Positions 50,636-63,282 of a stretch of 64,000 bases of DNA are shown here, in pieces. The translations under genes and the position numbers were made by a program. The notes under the pieces were generated by a model. The model did not search any database, was not told where the DNA came from, and was given only the letters and a program-made list of their open reading frames with translations. How positions within the stretch are numbered: position 1 is the stretch's first letter; every line of letters begins with the position of its first letter. Source of the stretch: Sepiola atlantica (lineage: Eukaryota > Mollusca > Cephalopoda > Sepiida > Sepiolidae); assembly GCA_963556195.1 (NCBI GenBank), contig CAUVYP010000262.1:682001-746000 (forward strand), in the 5' to 3' direction.

Positions 50636-52309
50636 TTAGCGACTTTTAAAGTTGATATCGCTTTTGTTGATAACTTCCACATTTATTCGAATTGTGCAAC
50701 GAAACTTTGCAGACAATCGTTGATAGGCCTTTTCTACTGAAGTACCAAGTTTCAGAAGTGTAGCGGTTGTACTGCCGGAGATATGTCGATACAAACTGAA
50801 TACGAAAAACTTCAACAAAATTTAGCGCGTTTTAAAGTTGATATCGCTTTTGTTTATAACTTCCGCATTTATTTGAATTGTGCAAGGAAACTTTGCAGAC
50901 AGTCGCGGATAGGCCTATTCTACTTAAGTACCAAGTTTCAGAAGTGCAGCTCTTGGACTGCGAGAGATATGTCGATACAAACTTAATACGCAAAACATCA
51001 ACAAAATTAAGCGCGTTTTAAAGTTGATATCGCTTTTGTTTCTAACTTCCACATTTATTCGAATTGTGCAACGAAACCTTGCAGACAACCGCGGAGCCAC
51101 ATTTTCTACTGAAGTACCAAGTTTCAGAAGTGCAGCACTTGTACTGCCGGAGATATGTCGATACAAACTGAACACGCAGAACATCAACAAAATTTAGCGC
51201 GTTTTAAAGTTGATATCGCTTTTGTTTATAACTTCCACATTTATTCGAATTGTGCAACGAAACTTTGCAGACAGTCGCGGATAGGCCTTTTCTAGTGAAT
51301 TACCAAGTTTCAGAAGTGCAGCTCTTTTACTGCCGGAGATATGTCGATACAAACTGAATACGCAAAACATCAACAAAATTTAGCGCGTTTTAAAGTTGAT
51401 ATCGCTTTTGTTTATAACTTCTACATTTATTAGAATTGTGCAACGAAACTTTGCAGACAACCGCGGAGCCACATTTTCTACTGAAGTACACAGTTTCAGA
51501 AGTGCAGCTCTTGTACTGCCGGAGATATGTCGATAGAGCCTGAATACGCAAAACATCAACAAAATTTAGCGCGTTTTAAAGTTGATATCGCTTTTGTTTA
51601 TAACTTCCACATTTATTCGAATTGTGCAACGAAACTTTGCAGACAGTCGCGGATAGGCTTTTTCTAGTGAAGTACCAAGGTTCAGAAGTGCAGCTCTTTT
51701 ACTGCCGGAGATATGTCGATACAAACTGAATACGCAAAACATCAACAAAATTTAGCGCGTTTTAAAGTTGATATCCCTTTTGTTTATAACTTCCACATTT
51801 ATTAGAATTGTCGAACGAAACTTTGCAGACAGTCGCGGATAAGCCTTTTCTAGTGAAGTACCAAGTTTCAGAAGTGCAGCTGTAGTACTGCCGGAGATAT
51901 GCCGATACACACTGAATACGCAAAACATCAACAAAATTTAGCGCGTTTTAAAGTTGATATCGCTTTTGTTTATAACTTCCACATTTATTCGAATTGTGCA
52001 ACGAAACTTTGCAGACAACCGCGGAGACACATTTACTACTGAAGTACCAAGTTTCAGAAGTGCAGCTCTTGTACTGCCGGAGATATTTCGATACAAACTG
52101 AATACGCAAAACATCAACAAAATTTAGCGCTTTTTAAAGTTGATATCGCTTTTGTTTATAACTTCTACATTTATTCGAATTGTGCGAGGAAACTTTGCAG
52201 ACAGTCGCGGAGACACATTTTCTACTGGAGATCCAAGTTTCAGAAGTGCCGTTCTTGTACTGCCGGAGATATGTCGATACAAACTGAATACGCAAAACAT
52301 CAACACAAT
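50636..52309. repeat. 8/9-monomer unit, copy 2 (1674 bp)
   Basis: Order f g h i h i v j x. The h-i pair is duplicated (51008-51379 and 51380-51751) relative to copy 1, and e is absent. The second h has its own changes (TTATTAGAATTG, GTACACAGTTTC, GATAGAGCCTG near 51533). x is followed by o at 52310, entering the o-p-q-r cassette. Confidence 0.85.
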
Positions 52310-53052
52310 TTAGCGCGTTTTAAAGTTGATATCGCTTTTGTTTATAACTTCCACATTTATTCGAATTGTGCAACGAAACTTTGCAGACAGTCGCGGATAG
52401 GCCTTTTCTAGTGAAGTACCAAGTTTCAGAAGTGCAGCTCTAGTACTGCCGGAGATATGTCGATACAAACTGAATACGCAAAACATCAACAAAATTTAGC
52501 GCGTTTTAAAGTTGATATCGCTTTTGTTTATAACTTCCACATTTATTCAAATTGTGCAACGAAACTTTGCAGACAGTCGCTAACAGCCTTTCCTAGTGGT
52601 GTACCAAGTTTCAGAAGTGCAGCTCTAGTACTGCCGGAGATATGTCGATACAAACTGAATACGAAAAACATCAAAAAAATTTAGCGCGTTTTAAAGTTGA
52701 TACCGCTTTTGTTTATAACTTCCACATTTATTCGAATTGTGCAACGAAACTTTGCAGACAGTCGCTAATAGGCCTTTCCTAGTGAAGTACTAAGTTTCAG
52801 AAGTGCAGCTCTAGTACTGCCGGAGATATGCTCATACAAACTGAATACGCAAAACATCAACAAAATTTAGCGCGTTTTAAAGTTGATATCGCTTTTGTTT
52901 ATAACTTCCACATTTATTCGAATTGTGCAACGAAACTTTGCAGACAGTCGAGGATAGGCCTTTTCTACTGGAGTACCAAGTTTCAGAAGTGCAGCTCTAG
53001 TACTGCCGGAGATATGTAGATACAAACTGAATACGCAAAACATCAACAAAAT
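52310..53052. repeat. o-p-q-r cassette 10 (1-bp-deleted p)
   Basis: p has CGCTAACAGCC and TAGTGGTGTACC. q has GATACCGC and CGCTAATAGG, ending GATATGCTCATAC. r has CGAGGATAGG and CTGGAGTACC and opens the 14-monomer unit. Confidence 0.85.
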
Positions 53053-55470
53053 TTAGCGCGTTTTAAAGTTGATATCGCTTTTGTTTATTACTTCCACATT
53101 TATTCGAATTGTGCTACGAAACTTTGCAGACAACCGCGGAGACACATTTACTACTGAAGTACCAAGTTTCAGAAGTGCAGCTCTTGTACTGCCGGAGATA
53201 TTTCGATACAAACTGAATACGCAAAAATTCAACAAAATTTAGCGCGTTTTAAAGTTGATATCGCTTTTGTTTATAACTTCCACATTTATTCGAATTGTGC
53301 AACGAAACTTTGCAGACAGTCGCGGATAGGCCTTTTCTACTGAAGTACCAAGTTTCAGAAGTGCAGCTCTAGTACTGGCGGAGATATGTCGATACAAACT
53401 TAATACGCAAAACATCAACACAATTTAGCGCGTTTTAAAGTTGATATCGCTTTTGTTTATAACTTCCACATTTATTCGAATTGTGCAACGAAACTTTGCG
53501 GACAACCGCGGAGACACATTTGCTACTGAAGTACCAAGTTTCAGAAGTGCAGCTCTTGTACTGCCGGAGATATGTCGATACAAACTGAATACGCAAAACA
53601 TCAACAAAATTTAGCGCGTTTTAAAGTTGATATCGCTTGTGTTTATAACTTCCACATTTATTCGAATTGTGCAACGAAACTTTGCAGACAACCGCGGAGA
53701 CACATTTTCCACTGAAGTACCAAGTTTCAGAAGTGCAGCTCTTGCACTGCCGGAGATATGTCGATACAAACTGAATACGCAAAACATCAACAAAATTTAG
53801 CGCGTTTTAAAGTTGATATCGCTTTTGTTTATAACTTCCACATTTATTCGAATTGTGCAACGAAACTTTGCAGACAGTCGAGGATAGGCCTTTTCTACTG
53901 AAGTACCAAGTTTCAGAAGTGCAGCTCTAGTACTGCCGGAGATATGTCGATACAAACTGAATACGCAAAACATCAACAAAATTTAGCGCGTTTTACACTT
54001 GATATCGCTTTTGTTTATTACTTCCACATTTATTCGAATTGTGCAACGAAACATTGCAGACAACCGCGGAGACACATTTACTACTGAAGTACCAAGTTTC
54101 AGAAGTGCAGCTCTTGTACTGCCGGAGATATGTCGATACAAACTGAATACGCAAAACATCAACAAAATTTAGCGCGTTTTAAAGTTGATATCGCTTTTGT
54201 TTATAACTTCCACATTTATTCGAATTGTGCGAGGAAACTTTGCAGACAGTCGCGGATAGGCCTTTTCTGCTGAAGTACCAAGTTTCAGAAGTGCAGCTTT
54301 TGTAATGCCGGAGATATGTCGATACAAACTGAATACGCAAAACATCAACAAAATTTAGCGCGTTTTAAAGTTGATATCGCTTTTGTTTATAACTTCCACA
54401 TTTATTCGAATTGTGCAACGAAACTTTGCAGACAGTGATGGATAGGCCTTTTCTACTGAGGTACTAAGTTTCAGAAGTGCAGCTCTAGTACTGGCGGAGA
54501 TATGTCGATACAAACTTAATACGCAAAACATCAACACAATTTAGCGCGTTTTAAAGTTGATATCGCTTTTGTTTATAACTTCCACATTTATTCGAATTGT
54601 GCAACGAAACTTTGCGGACAACCGCGGAGACACATTTTCTACTGAAGTACCAAGTTTCAGAAGTGCAGCTCTAGTACTGCCGGTGATATGTCGATACAAA
54701 CTGAATACGCAAAACATCAACAACATTTAGCGCGTTTTAAAGTTGATATCGCTTGTGTTTATAACTTCCACATTTATTCGAATTGTGCAACGAAACTTTG
54801 CAGACAACCGCGGAGACACATTTTCCACTGAAGTACCAAGTTTCAGAAGTGCAGCTCTTGCACTGCTGGAGATATGTCGATACAAACTGAATACGCAAAA
54901 CATCAACAAAATTTAGCGCGTTTTAAAGTTGATATCGCTTTTGTTTATCACTTCCACATTTATTCGAATTGTGCCACGAAACTTTGCAGACAGTCGCGGA
55001 TAGGCGTTTTGTACTGAAGTACTAAGTTTCAGAAGTGCAGCACTAGTACTGCCGGAGATAGGTCGATACAAACTTAATACGCAAAACATCAACAAAATTA
55101 AGCGCGTTTTAAAGTTGATATCGCTTTTGTTTATAACTTCCACATTTATTCGAATTGTGCAACGAAACTTTGCAGACAACTGCGGAGACAGATTTACTAC
55201 TGAAGTACCAAGTTTCAGAAGTACAGCTCTTGTACTGCCGAAGATATGTCGATACAAACTTAATACGCAAAACATCAACAAAATTTAGCGCGTTTTAAAG
55301 TTGATATCGCTTTTGTTTATAACTTCCACATTTATTCGAATTGTGCAACGAAACTTTGCATACAACCGCGGAGACACATTTACTACTGAAGTACCAAGTT
55401 TCAGAAGTGCAGCTCTTGTACTCCCGGAGATATGTCGATACAAACTGAATACGCAAAACATCAACAAAAT
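52867..55470. repeat. 14-monomer HOR pair, copy 1 (2604 bp)
   Basis: Exactly 14 x 186 bp, followed directly by copy 2. Shared rare states: CTACTGGAGTACC with GATATGTAGATAC in the first monomer, GTGCTACGAAAC in the second, GCAAAAATTCAACAAAATTT, ATTTGCTACTG, GAAACATTGCAG, CAGTGATGGATAGG, CAACAACATTTAGCG, GGCGTTTTGTACTG, GATAGGTCG, GAAGTACAGC and CTCCCGGAG. The differences noticed are TTTTACACTTG near 53993 against TTTTAAACTTG, CTAATACGC against CCCAAAAC-type text near 56010, and one base near 55847. Confidence 0.94.
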
Positions 55471-58074
55471 TTAGCGCGTTTTAAAGTTGATATCGCTTTT
55501 GTTTATAACTTCCACATTTATTCGAATTGTGCAACGAAACTTTGCAGACAGTCGAGGATAGGCCTTTTCTACTGGAGTACCAAGTTTCAGAAGTGCAGCT
55601 CTAGTACTGCCGGAGATATGTAGATACAAACTGAATACGCAAAACATCAACAAAATTTAGCGCGTTTTAAAGTTGATATCGCTTTTGTTTATTACTTCCA
55701 CATTTATTCGAATTGTGCTACGAAACTTTGCAGACAACCGCGGAGACACATTTACTACTGAAGTACCAAGTTTCAGAAGTGCAGCTCTTGTACTGCCGGA
55801 GATATTTCGATACAAACTGAATACGCAAAAATTCAACAAAATTTAGCGCGTTTTAAAGTTGATATCGCTTTTGTTTATAACTTCCACATTTATTCGAATT
55901 GTGCAACGAAACTTTGCAGACAGTCGCGGATAGGCCTTTTCTACTGAAGTACCAAGTTTCAGAAGTGCAGCTCTAGTACTGGCGGAGATATGTCGATACA
56001 AACTTAATACCCAAAACATCAACACAATTTAGCGCGTTTTAAAGTTGATATCGCTTTTGTTTATAACTTCCACATTTATTCGAATTGTGCAACGAAACTT
56101 TGCGGACAACCGCGGAGACACATTTGCTACTGAAGTACCAAGTTTCAGAAGTGCAGCTCTTGTACTGCCGGAGATATGTCGATACAAACTGAATACGCAA
56201 AACATCAACAAAATTTAGCGCGTTTTAAAGTTGATATCGCTTGTGTTTATAACTTCCACATTTATTCGAATTGTGCAACGAAACTTTGCAGACAACCGCG
56301 GAGACACATTTTCCACTGAAGTACCAAGTTTCAGAAGTGCAGCTCTTGCACTGCCGGAGATATGTCGATACAAACTGAATACGCAAAACATCAACAAAAT
56401 TTAGCGCGTTTTAAAGTTGATATCGCTTTTGTTTATAACTTCCACATTTATTCGAATTGTGCAACGAAACTTTGCAGACAGTCGAGGATAGGCCTTTTCT
56501 ACTGAAGTACCAAGTTTCAGAAGTGCAGCTCTAGTACTGCCGGAGATATGTCGATACAAACTGAATACGCAAAACATCAACAAAATTTAGCGCGTTTTAA
56601 ACTTGATATCGCTTTTGTTTATTACTTCCACATTTATTCGAATTGTGCAACGAAACATTGCAGACAACCGCGGAGACACATTTACTACTGAAGTACCAAG
56701 TTTCAGAAGTGCAGCTCTTGTACTGCCGGAGATATGTCGATACAAACTGAATACGCAAAACATCAACAAAATTTAGCGCGTTTTAAAGTTGATATCGCTT
56801 TTGTTTATAACTTCCACATTTATTCGAATTGTGCGAGGAAACTTTGCAGACAGTCGCGGATAGGCCTTTTCTGCTGAAGTACCAAGTTTCAGAAGTGCAG
56901 CTTTTGTAATGCCGGAGATATGTCGATACAAACTGAATACGCAAAACATCAACAAAATTTAGCGCGTTTTAAAGTTGATATCGCTTTTGTTTATAACTTC
57001 CACATTTATTCGAATTGTGCAACGAAACTTTGCAGACAGTGATGGATAGGCCTTTTCTACTGAGGTACTAAGTTTCAGAAGTGCAGCTCTAGTACTGGCG
57101 GAGATATGTCGATACAAACTTAATACGCAAAACATCAACACAATTTAGCGCGTTTTAAAGTTGATATCGCTTTTGTTTATAACTTCCACATTTATTCGAA
57201 TTGTGCAACGAAACTTTGCGGACAACCGCGGAGACACATTTTCTACTGAAGTACCAAGTTTCAGAAGTGCAGCTCTAGTACTGCCGGTGATATGTCGATA
57301 CAAACTGAATACGCAAAACATCAACAACATTTAGCGCGTTTTAAAGTTGATATCGCTTGTGTTTATAACTTCCACATTTATTCGAATTGTGCAACGAAAC
57401 TTTGCAGACAACCGCGGAGACACATTTTCCACTGAAGTACCAAGTTTCAGAAGTGCAGCTCTTGCACTGCTGGAGATATGTCGATACAAACTGAATACGC
57501 AAAACATCAACAAAATTTAGCGCGTTTTAAAGTTGATATCGCTTTTGTTTATCACTTCCACATTTATTCGAATTGTGCCACGAAACTTTGCAGACAGTCG
57601 CGGATAGGCGTTTTGTACTGAAGTACTAAGTTTCAGAAGTGCAGCACTAGTACTGCCGGAGATAGGTCGATACAAACTTAATACGCAAAACATCAACAAA
57701 ATTAAGCGCGTTTTAAAGTTGATATCGCTTTTGTTTATAACTTCCACATTTATTCGAATTGTGCAACGAAACTTTGCAGACAACTGCGGAGACAGATTTA
57801 CTACTGAAGTACCAAGTTTCAGAAGTACAGCTCTTGTACTGCCGAAGATATGTCGATACAAACTTAATACGCAAAACATCAACAAAATTTAGCGCGTTTT
57901 AAAGTTGATATCGCTTTTGTTTATAACTTCCACATTTATTCGAATTGTGCAACGAAACTTTGCATACAACCGCGGAGACACATTTACTACTGAAGTACCA
58001 AGTTTCAGAAGTGCAGCTCTTGTACTCCCGGAGATATGTCGATACAAACTGAATACGCAAAACATCAACAAAAT
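55471..58074. repeat. 14-monomer HOR pair, copy 2 (2604 bp)
   Basis: Tandem copy of 52867-55470 with all its rare states. At its right end the sequence passes from the GCATACAACC monomer to a d-type monomer at 58075. At the junction between copies the same monomer is followed instead by an r-type monomer (55471). The duplication was therefore made by joining across different types at the same monomer phase. Confidence 0.94.
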
Positions 58075-60121
58075 TTAGCGCGTTTTAAAGTTGATATCGC
58101 TTTTGTTTATAACTTCCACATTTATTCGAATTGTGCGAGGAAACTTTGCAGACAGTCGCGGAGACACATTTTCTACTGAAGTACCAAGTTTCAGAAGTGC
58201 AGCTCTTGTACTGGGCGAGATATGTCGATACAAACTGAATACGCAAAACATCAACAATATTTAGCGCGTTTTAAAGTTGATATCGCTTTTGTTTATAACT
58301 TCCACATTTATTCGAATTGTGCAACGAAACTTTGCAGACAGTCGCGGATAGGCCTTTTCTACTGAAGTACCAAGTTTCAGAAGTGCAGCTCTTGTACTAC
58401 CGGAGATATGTCGATACAAACTGAATACGCAAAACATCTACAAAATTTAGCGCGTTTTAAAGTTGATATCGCTTTTGTTGATAACTTCCACATTTATTCG
58501 AATTGTGCAACGAAACTTTGCAGACAGTCGCGGATAGGCCTTTTCTACTGAAGTACCAAGTTTCAGAAGTGCAGCGCTTGCACTGCCGGAGATATGTCGA
58601 TACAAGCTGAATACGAAAAACTTCAACAAAATTTAGCGCGTTTTAAAGTTGATATCGCTTTTGTTTATAACTTCCACATTTATTTGAATTGTGCAACGAA
58701 ACTTTGCAGACAGTCGCGTATAGGCCTATTCTACTGAAGTATCAAGTTTCAGAAGTGCAGCTATTGTACTGCCGGAGATATGTCGATACAAACTTAATAC
58801 GCAAAACATCAACAAAATTTAGCGCGTTTTAAAGTTGATACCGCTTTTGTTTATAACTTCCACATTTATTCGAATTGTGCAACGAAACTTTGCAGACAAC
58901 CGCGGAGACACATTTTCTACTGAAGTACCAAGTTTCAGAAGTGCAGCTCTTGTACTGCCGGAGATATGTCGATAGAAACTGAATACGCAAAACATCAACA
59001 AAATTTAGCGCGTTTTAAAGTTGATATCGCTTTTGTTTATAACTTCCACATTTATTCGATTTGTGCAACGAAACTTTGCAGACAGTCGCGGATAGGCCTT
59101 TTGCTAGTGAAGTACCAAGTTTCAGAAGTGCAGCTCTTTTACTGCCGGAGATATATCGATACAAACTGAATACGCAAAACATCAAAAAAATTTAGCGCGT
59201 TTTAAAGTTGATATCCCTTTTGTTTATAACTTCCACATTTATTCGAATTGTCGAACGAAACTTTGCAGACAGTCGCGGATAAGCCTTTTCTAGTGAAGTA
59301 CCAAGTTTCAGAAGTGCAGCTCTAGTACTGCCGGAGATATGCCGATACAAACTGAATACGCAAAACATCAACAAAATTTAGCGCGTTTTAAAGTTGATAT
59401 GGCTTTTGTTTATAACTTCCACATTTATTCGAATTGTGCAACGAAACTTTGCAGACAACCGCGGAGACACATTTACTACTGAAGTACCAAGTTTCAGAAG
59501 TGCAGCTCTTGTACTGCCGGAGATATGTCGATACAAACTGAATACGCAAAACATCAACAAAATTTAGCGCGTTTTAAAGTTGATATCGCTTTTGTTCATA
59601 ACTTCCACATTTATTCGAATTGTGCAACGAAACTTTGCAGACAGTCGCGGAGACGCATTTTCTACTGAAGATCCAAGTTTCAGAAGTGCAGCTCTAGTAC
59701 TGGCGGAGATATGTCGATACAAACTTAATACGCAAAACATCAACACAATTTCGCGCGTTTTAAAGTTGATATCGCTTTTGTTTATAACTTCCACATTTAT
59801 TCGAATTGTGCGAGGAAACTTTGCGGACAACCGCGGAGACGCATTTTCTACTGAAGTACCAAGTTTCAGAAGTGCAGCTCTTGTACTGCCGGTGATATGT
59901 CGATACAAACTGAATACGCAAAACATCAACAAAATTTAGCGCGTTTTAAAGTTGATATCGCTTTTGTTTATAACTTCCACATTTATTCGAATTGTGCAAC
60001 GAAACTTTGCAGACAACCACGGAGACACATTTACTACTGAAGTACCAAGTTTCAGAAGTGCAGCTCTTGTACTGCCGGAGATATGTCGATACAAACTGAA
60101 TACGCAAAACATCAACAAAAT
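58075..60121. repeat. d-e-f-g-h-i-v-j run and following monomers
   Basis: It follows the order of 48776-50263, with d (CTGGGCGAG), e, f (TTTTGTTGATAACTTCC), g (TATTTGAATTG), h, i, v (GATATCCCTTTTG, TGTCGAACG) and j (GATATGGCTTTTG). Next come monomers with GAGACGCATTTTC and GAAGATCCAAG (x-like) and n (CAACCACGG). The i monomer at 59005 is 187 bp, with GGCCTTTTGCTAG. Confidence 0.75.
59005..59749. repeat. 23-monomer-period repeat, left copy
   Basis: Four monomers (i v j x-like) match 63283-64000 at 4277-4279 bp (23 monomers, adjusted by local indels). Shared rare states are GATATATCGATAC at the i/v boundary, GATATCCCTTTTG with TGTCGAACG in v, GATATGGCTTTTG in j, and GAGACGCATTTTCTACTG before GATCCAAG in the fourth. 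Confidence 0.8.
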
Positions 60122-60864
60122 TTAGCGCGTTTTAAAGGTGATATCGCTTTTGTTTATAACTTCCACATTTATTCGAATTGTGCAACGAAACTTTGCAGAC
60201 AGTCGCGGATAGGCCTTTTCTAGTGAAGTACCAAGTTTCCGAAGTGCAGCTCTAGTACTGCCGGAGATATATCGATACAAACTGAATACGCAAAACATCA
60301 ACAAAATTTAGCGCGTTTTAAAGTTGATATCGCTTTTGTTTATAACTTCCACATTTATTCAAATTGTGCAACGAAACTTTGCAGACAGTCGCTAACAGCC
60401 TTTCCTAGTGATGTACCAAGTTTCAGAAGTGCAGCTCTAGTACTGCCGGAGATATGTCGATACAAACTGAATACCAAAAACATCAAAAAAATTTAGCGCG
60501 TTTTAAAGTTGATACCGCTTTTGTTTATAACTTCCACATTTATTCAAATTGTGCAACGAAACTTTGCAGACAGTCGCTAATAGGCATTACCTAGTGAAGT
60601 ACTAAGTTTCAGAAGTGCAGCTCTAGTACTGCCGGAGATATGCCCATACAAACTGAATACGCAAAACATCAACAAAATTTAGCGCGTTTTAAAGTTGATA
60701 TCGCTTTTGTTTATAACTTCCACATTTATTCGAATTGTGCAACGAAACTTTGCAGACAGTCGAGGATAGGCCTTTTCTACTGGAGTACCAAGTTTCAGAA
60801 GTGCAGCTCTAGTACTGCCGGAGATATGTAGATACAAACTGAATACGCAAAACATCAACAAAAT
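60122..60864. repeat. o-p-q-r cassette 11 (1-bp-deleted p)
   Basis: Forty-two monomers (7812 bp) after cassette 10. p has CGCTAACAGCC, q has CGCTAATAGG with GCATTACCTAG and ends GATATGCCCATAC, and r has CTGGAGTACC. The r here also opens a version of the 14-monomer unit. Confidence 0.85.
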
Positions 60865-61794
60865 TTAGCGCGTTTTAAAGTTGATATCGCTTTTGTTTAT
60901 TACTTCCACATTTATTCGAATTGTGCAACGAAACTTTGCAGACAACCGCGGAGACACATTTACTACTGAAGTACCAAGTTTCAGAAGTGCAGCTCTTGTA
61001 CTGCCGGAGATATTTCGATACAAACTGAATACGCAAAACATCAACAAAATTTAGCGCGTTTTAAAGTTGATATCGCTTTTGTTTATAACTTCCACATTTA
61101 TTCGAATTGGGCGAGGAAACTTTGCAGACAGTCGCGGATAGGCCTTTTCTGCTGAAGTACCAAGTTTCAGAAGTGCAGCTTTTGTAATGCCGGAGATATG
61201 TCGATACAAACTGAATACGCAAAACATCAACAAAATTTAGCGCGTTTTAAAGTTGATATCGCTTTTGTTTATAACTTCCACATTTATTCGAATTGTGCAA
61301 CGAAACTTTGCAGACAGTCGCGGATAGGCCTTTTCTACTGAAGTACCAAGTTTCAGAAGTGCAGCTCTAGTACTGGCGGAGATATGTCGATACAAACTTA
61401 ATACGCAAAACATAAACACAATTTAGCGCGTTTTAAAGTTGATATCGCTTTTGTTTATAACTTCCACATTTATACGAATTGTGCAACGAAACTTTGCGGA
61501 CAACCGCGGAGACACATTTGCTACTGAAGTACCAAGTTTCAGAAGTGCAGCTCTTGTACTGCCGGAGATATGTCGATACAAACTGAATACGCAAAACATC
61601 AACAAAATTTAGCGCGTTTTAAAGTAGATATCGCTTGTGTTTATAACTTCCACATTTATTCGAATTGTGCAACGAAACTTTGCAGACAACCGCGGAGACA
61701 CATTTTCCACTGAAGTACCAAGTTTCAGAAGTGCAGCTCTTGTACTGCCGGAGATATGTCGATACAAACTGAATACCAAAAACATCAAAAAAAT
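60679..61794. repeat. Partial third copy of the 14-monomer unit, with one extra monomer
   Basis: 60679-61050 matches the first two monomers of the 14-monomer unit (GATATGTAGATAC, TTATTACTTCC). 61237-61794 matches its third to fifth monomers (GTACTGGCGGAG, ATTTGCTACTG, GCTTGTGTTTATAAC). Between them, 61051-61236 is a CGAGGAAA monomer with CTTTTGTAATGCC, which in the complete copies sits at 54169. This probably reflects a deletion or shuffling relative to the complete units. Confidence 0.75.
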
Positions 61795-63282
61795 TTAGCG
61801 CGTTTTAAAGTTGATATCGCTTTTGTTTATAACTTCCACATTTATTCGAATTGTCGAACGAAACTTTGCAGACAGTCGCGGATAAGACTTTTCTCGTGAA
61901 GTACCAAGTTTCAGAAGTGCAGCTCTTGTACTGCCGGAGATATGCCGATACAAACTGAATACGCAAAACATCAACAAAATTTAGCGCGTTTTAAAGTTGA
62001 TATCGCTTTTGTTTATAACTTCCACATTTATTCGAATTGTGCAACGAAACTTTGCAGAAAACCGCGGAGACACATTTACGACTGAAGTACCAAGTTTCAG
62101 AAGTGCAGCTCTTGTACTGCCGGAGATATGTCGATACAAACTGAATACGCAAAACATCAACAAAATTAAGCGCGTTTTAAAGTTGATATCGCTTTTGTTT
62201 ATAACTTCCACATTTATTCGAATTGTGCAACGAAACTTTGCAGACAGTCGCGGAGACAAATTTTCTACTGGAGATCCAAGTTTCAGAAGTGCAGCTCTTG
62301 TACTGCCGGAGATATGTCGATACAAACTGAATACGCAAAACATCAACAAAATTTAGCGCGTTTTAAAGTTGATATCGCTTTTGTTTATAACTTCCACATT
62401 TATTCGAATTGTGCAACGAAACTTTGCAGACAACCGCGGAGACACATTTCCCACTGAAGTACCAAGTTTCAGAAGTGCAGCTCTTGCACTGCCGGAGATA
62501 TGTCGATACAAACTGAATACGCAAAACATCAACAAAATTTAGCGCGTTTTAAAGTTGATATCGCTTTTGTTTATCACTTCCACATTTATTCGAATTGTGC
62601 AACGAAACTTTGCAGACAGTCGCGGATAGGCCTTTTCAACTGAAGTACTAAGTTTCAGAAGTGCAGCTCTAGTACTGCCGGAGATATGTCGATATAAACT
62701 GAATACGCAAAACATCAACAAAATTTAGAACGTTTTAAAGTTGATATCGCTTTTGTTTATAACTTCCACATTTATTCGAATTGTGCAACGAAACTTTGCA
62801 GACAGTCGCGGAGACACATGTTCTACTGAAGTACAAAGTTTCAGAAGTGCAGCACTTGTACTGCCGGAGATATGTCGATACAAACTTAATACGCAAAACA
62901 TCAACAAAATTTAGCGCGTTTTAAAGTTGATATCGCTTTTGTTTATTACTTCTACATTTATTCGAATTGTGCAACGAAACTTTGCAGACAACGACGGAGA
63001 CACATTTACTACTGAAGTACCAAGTTTCAGAAGTGCAGCTCTTGTACTGCCGGAGAAATGTCGATACAAACTGAATACGCAAAACATCAACAAAATTTAG
63101 CGCGTTTTAAAGTTGATATCGCTTTTGTTTATAACTTCCACATTGATTCGAATTGTGCGAGACAACTTTGCAGACAGTCGCGGAGACACATTTTCTACTG
63201 AAGTACCAAGTTTCAGAAGTGCAGCTCTTGTACTGCCGGAGATATGTCGATACAAACTGAATACGCAAAACATCAACAAAAT
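61795..63282. repeat. Monomers with v, j, x, k, l, m, n order
   Basis: Eight monomers resemble the 29.3-30.4 kb order with changes: v-like (TGTCGAACG, GATAAGAC), j, x (TACTGGAGATCCAAG near 62268), k, l (GTACTAAGTTTC), m (GAACGTTTTAAAG without the GTGTATATC change), n (AACGACGGAGAC near 62991), and a CGAGACAACTT monomer. It is the region's less rearranged version of the j-to-n run. Confidence 0.65.
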
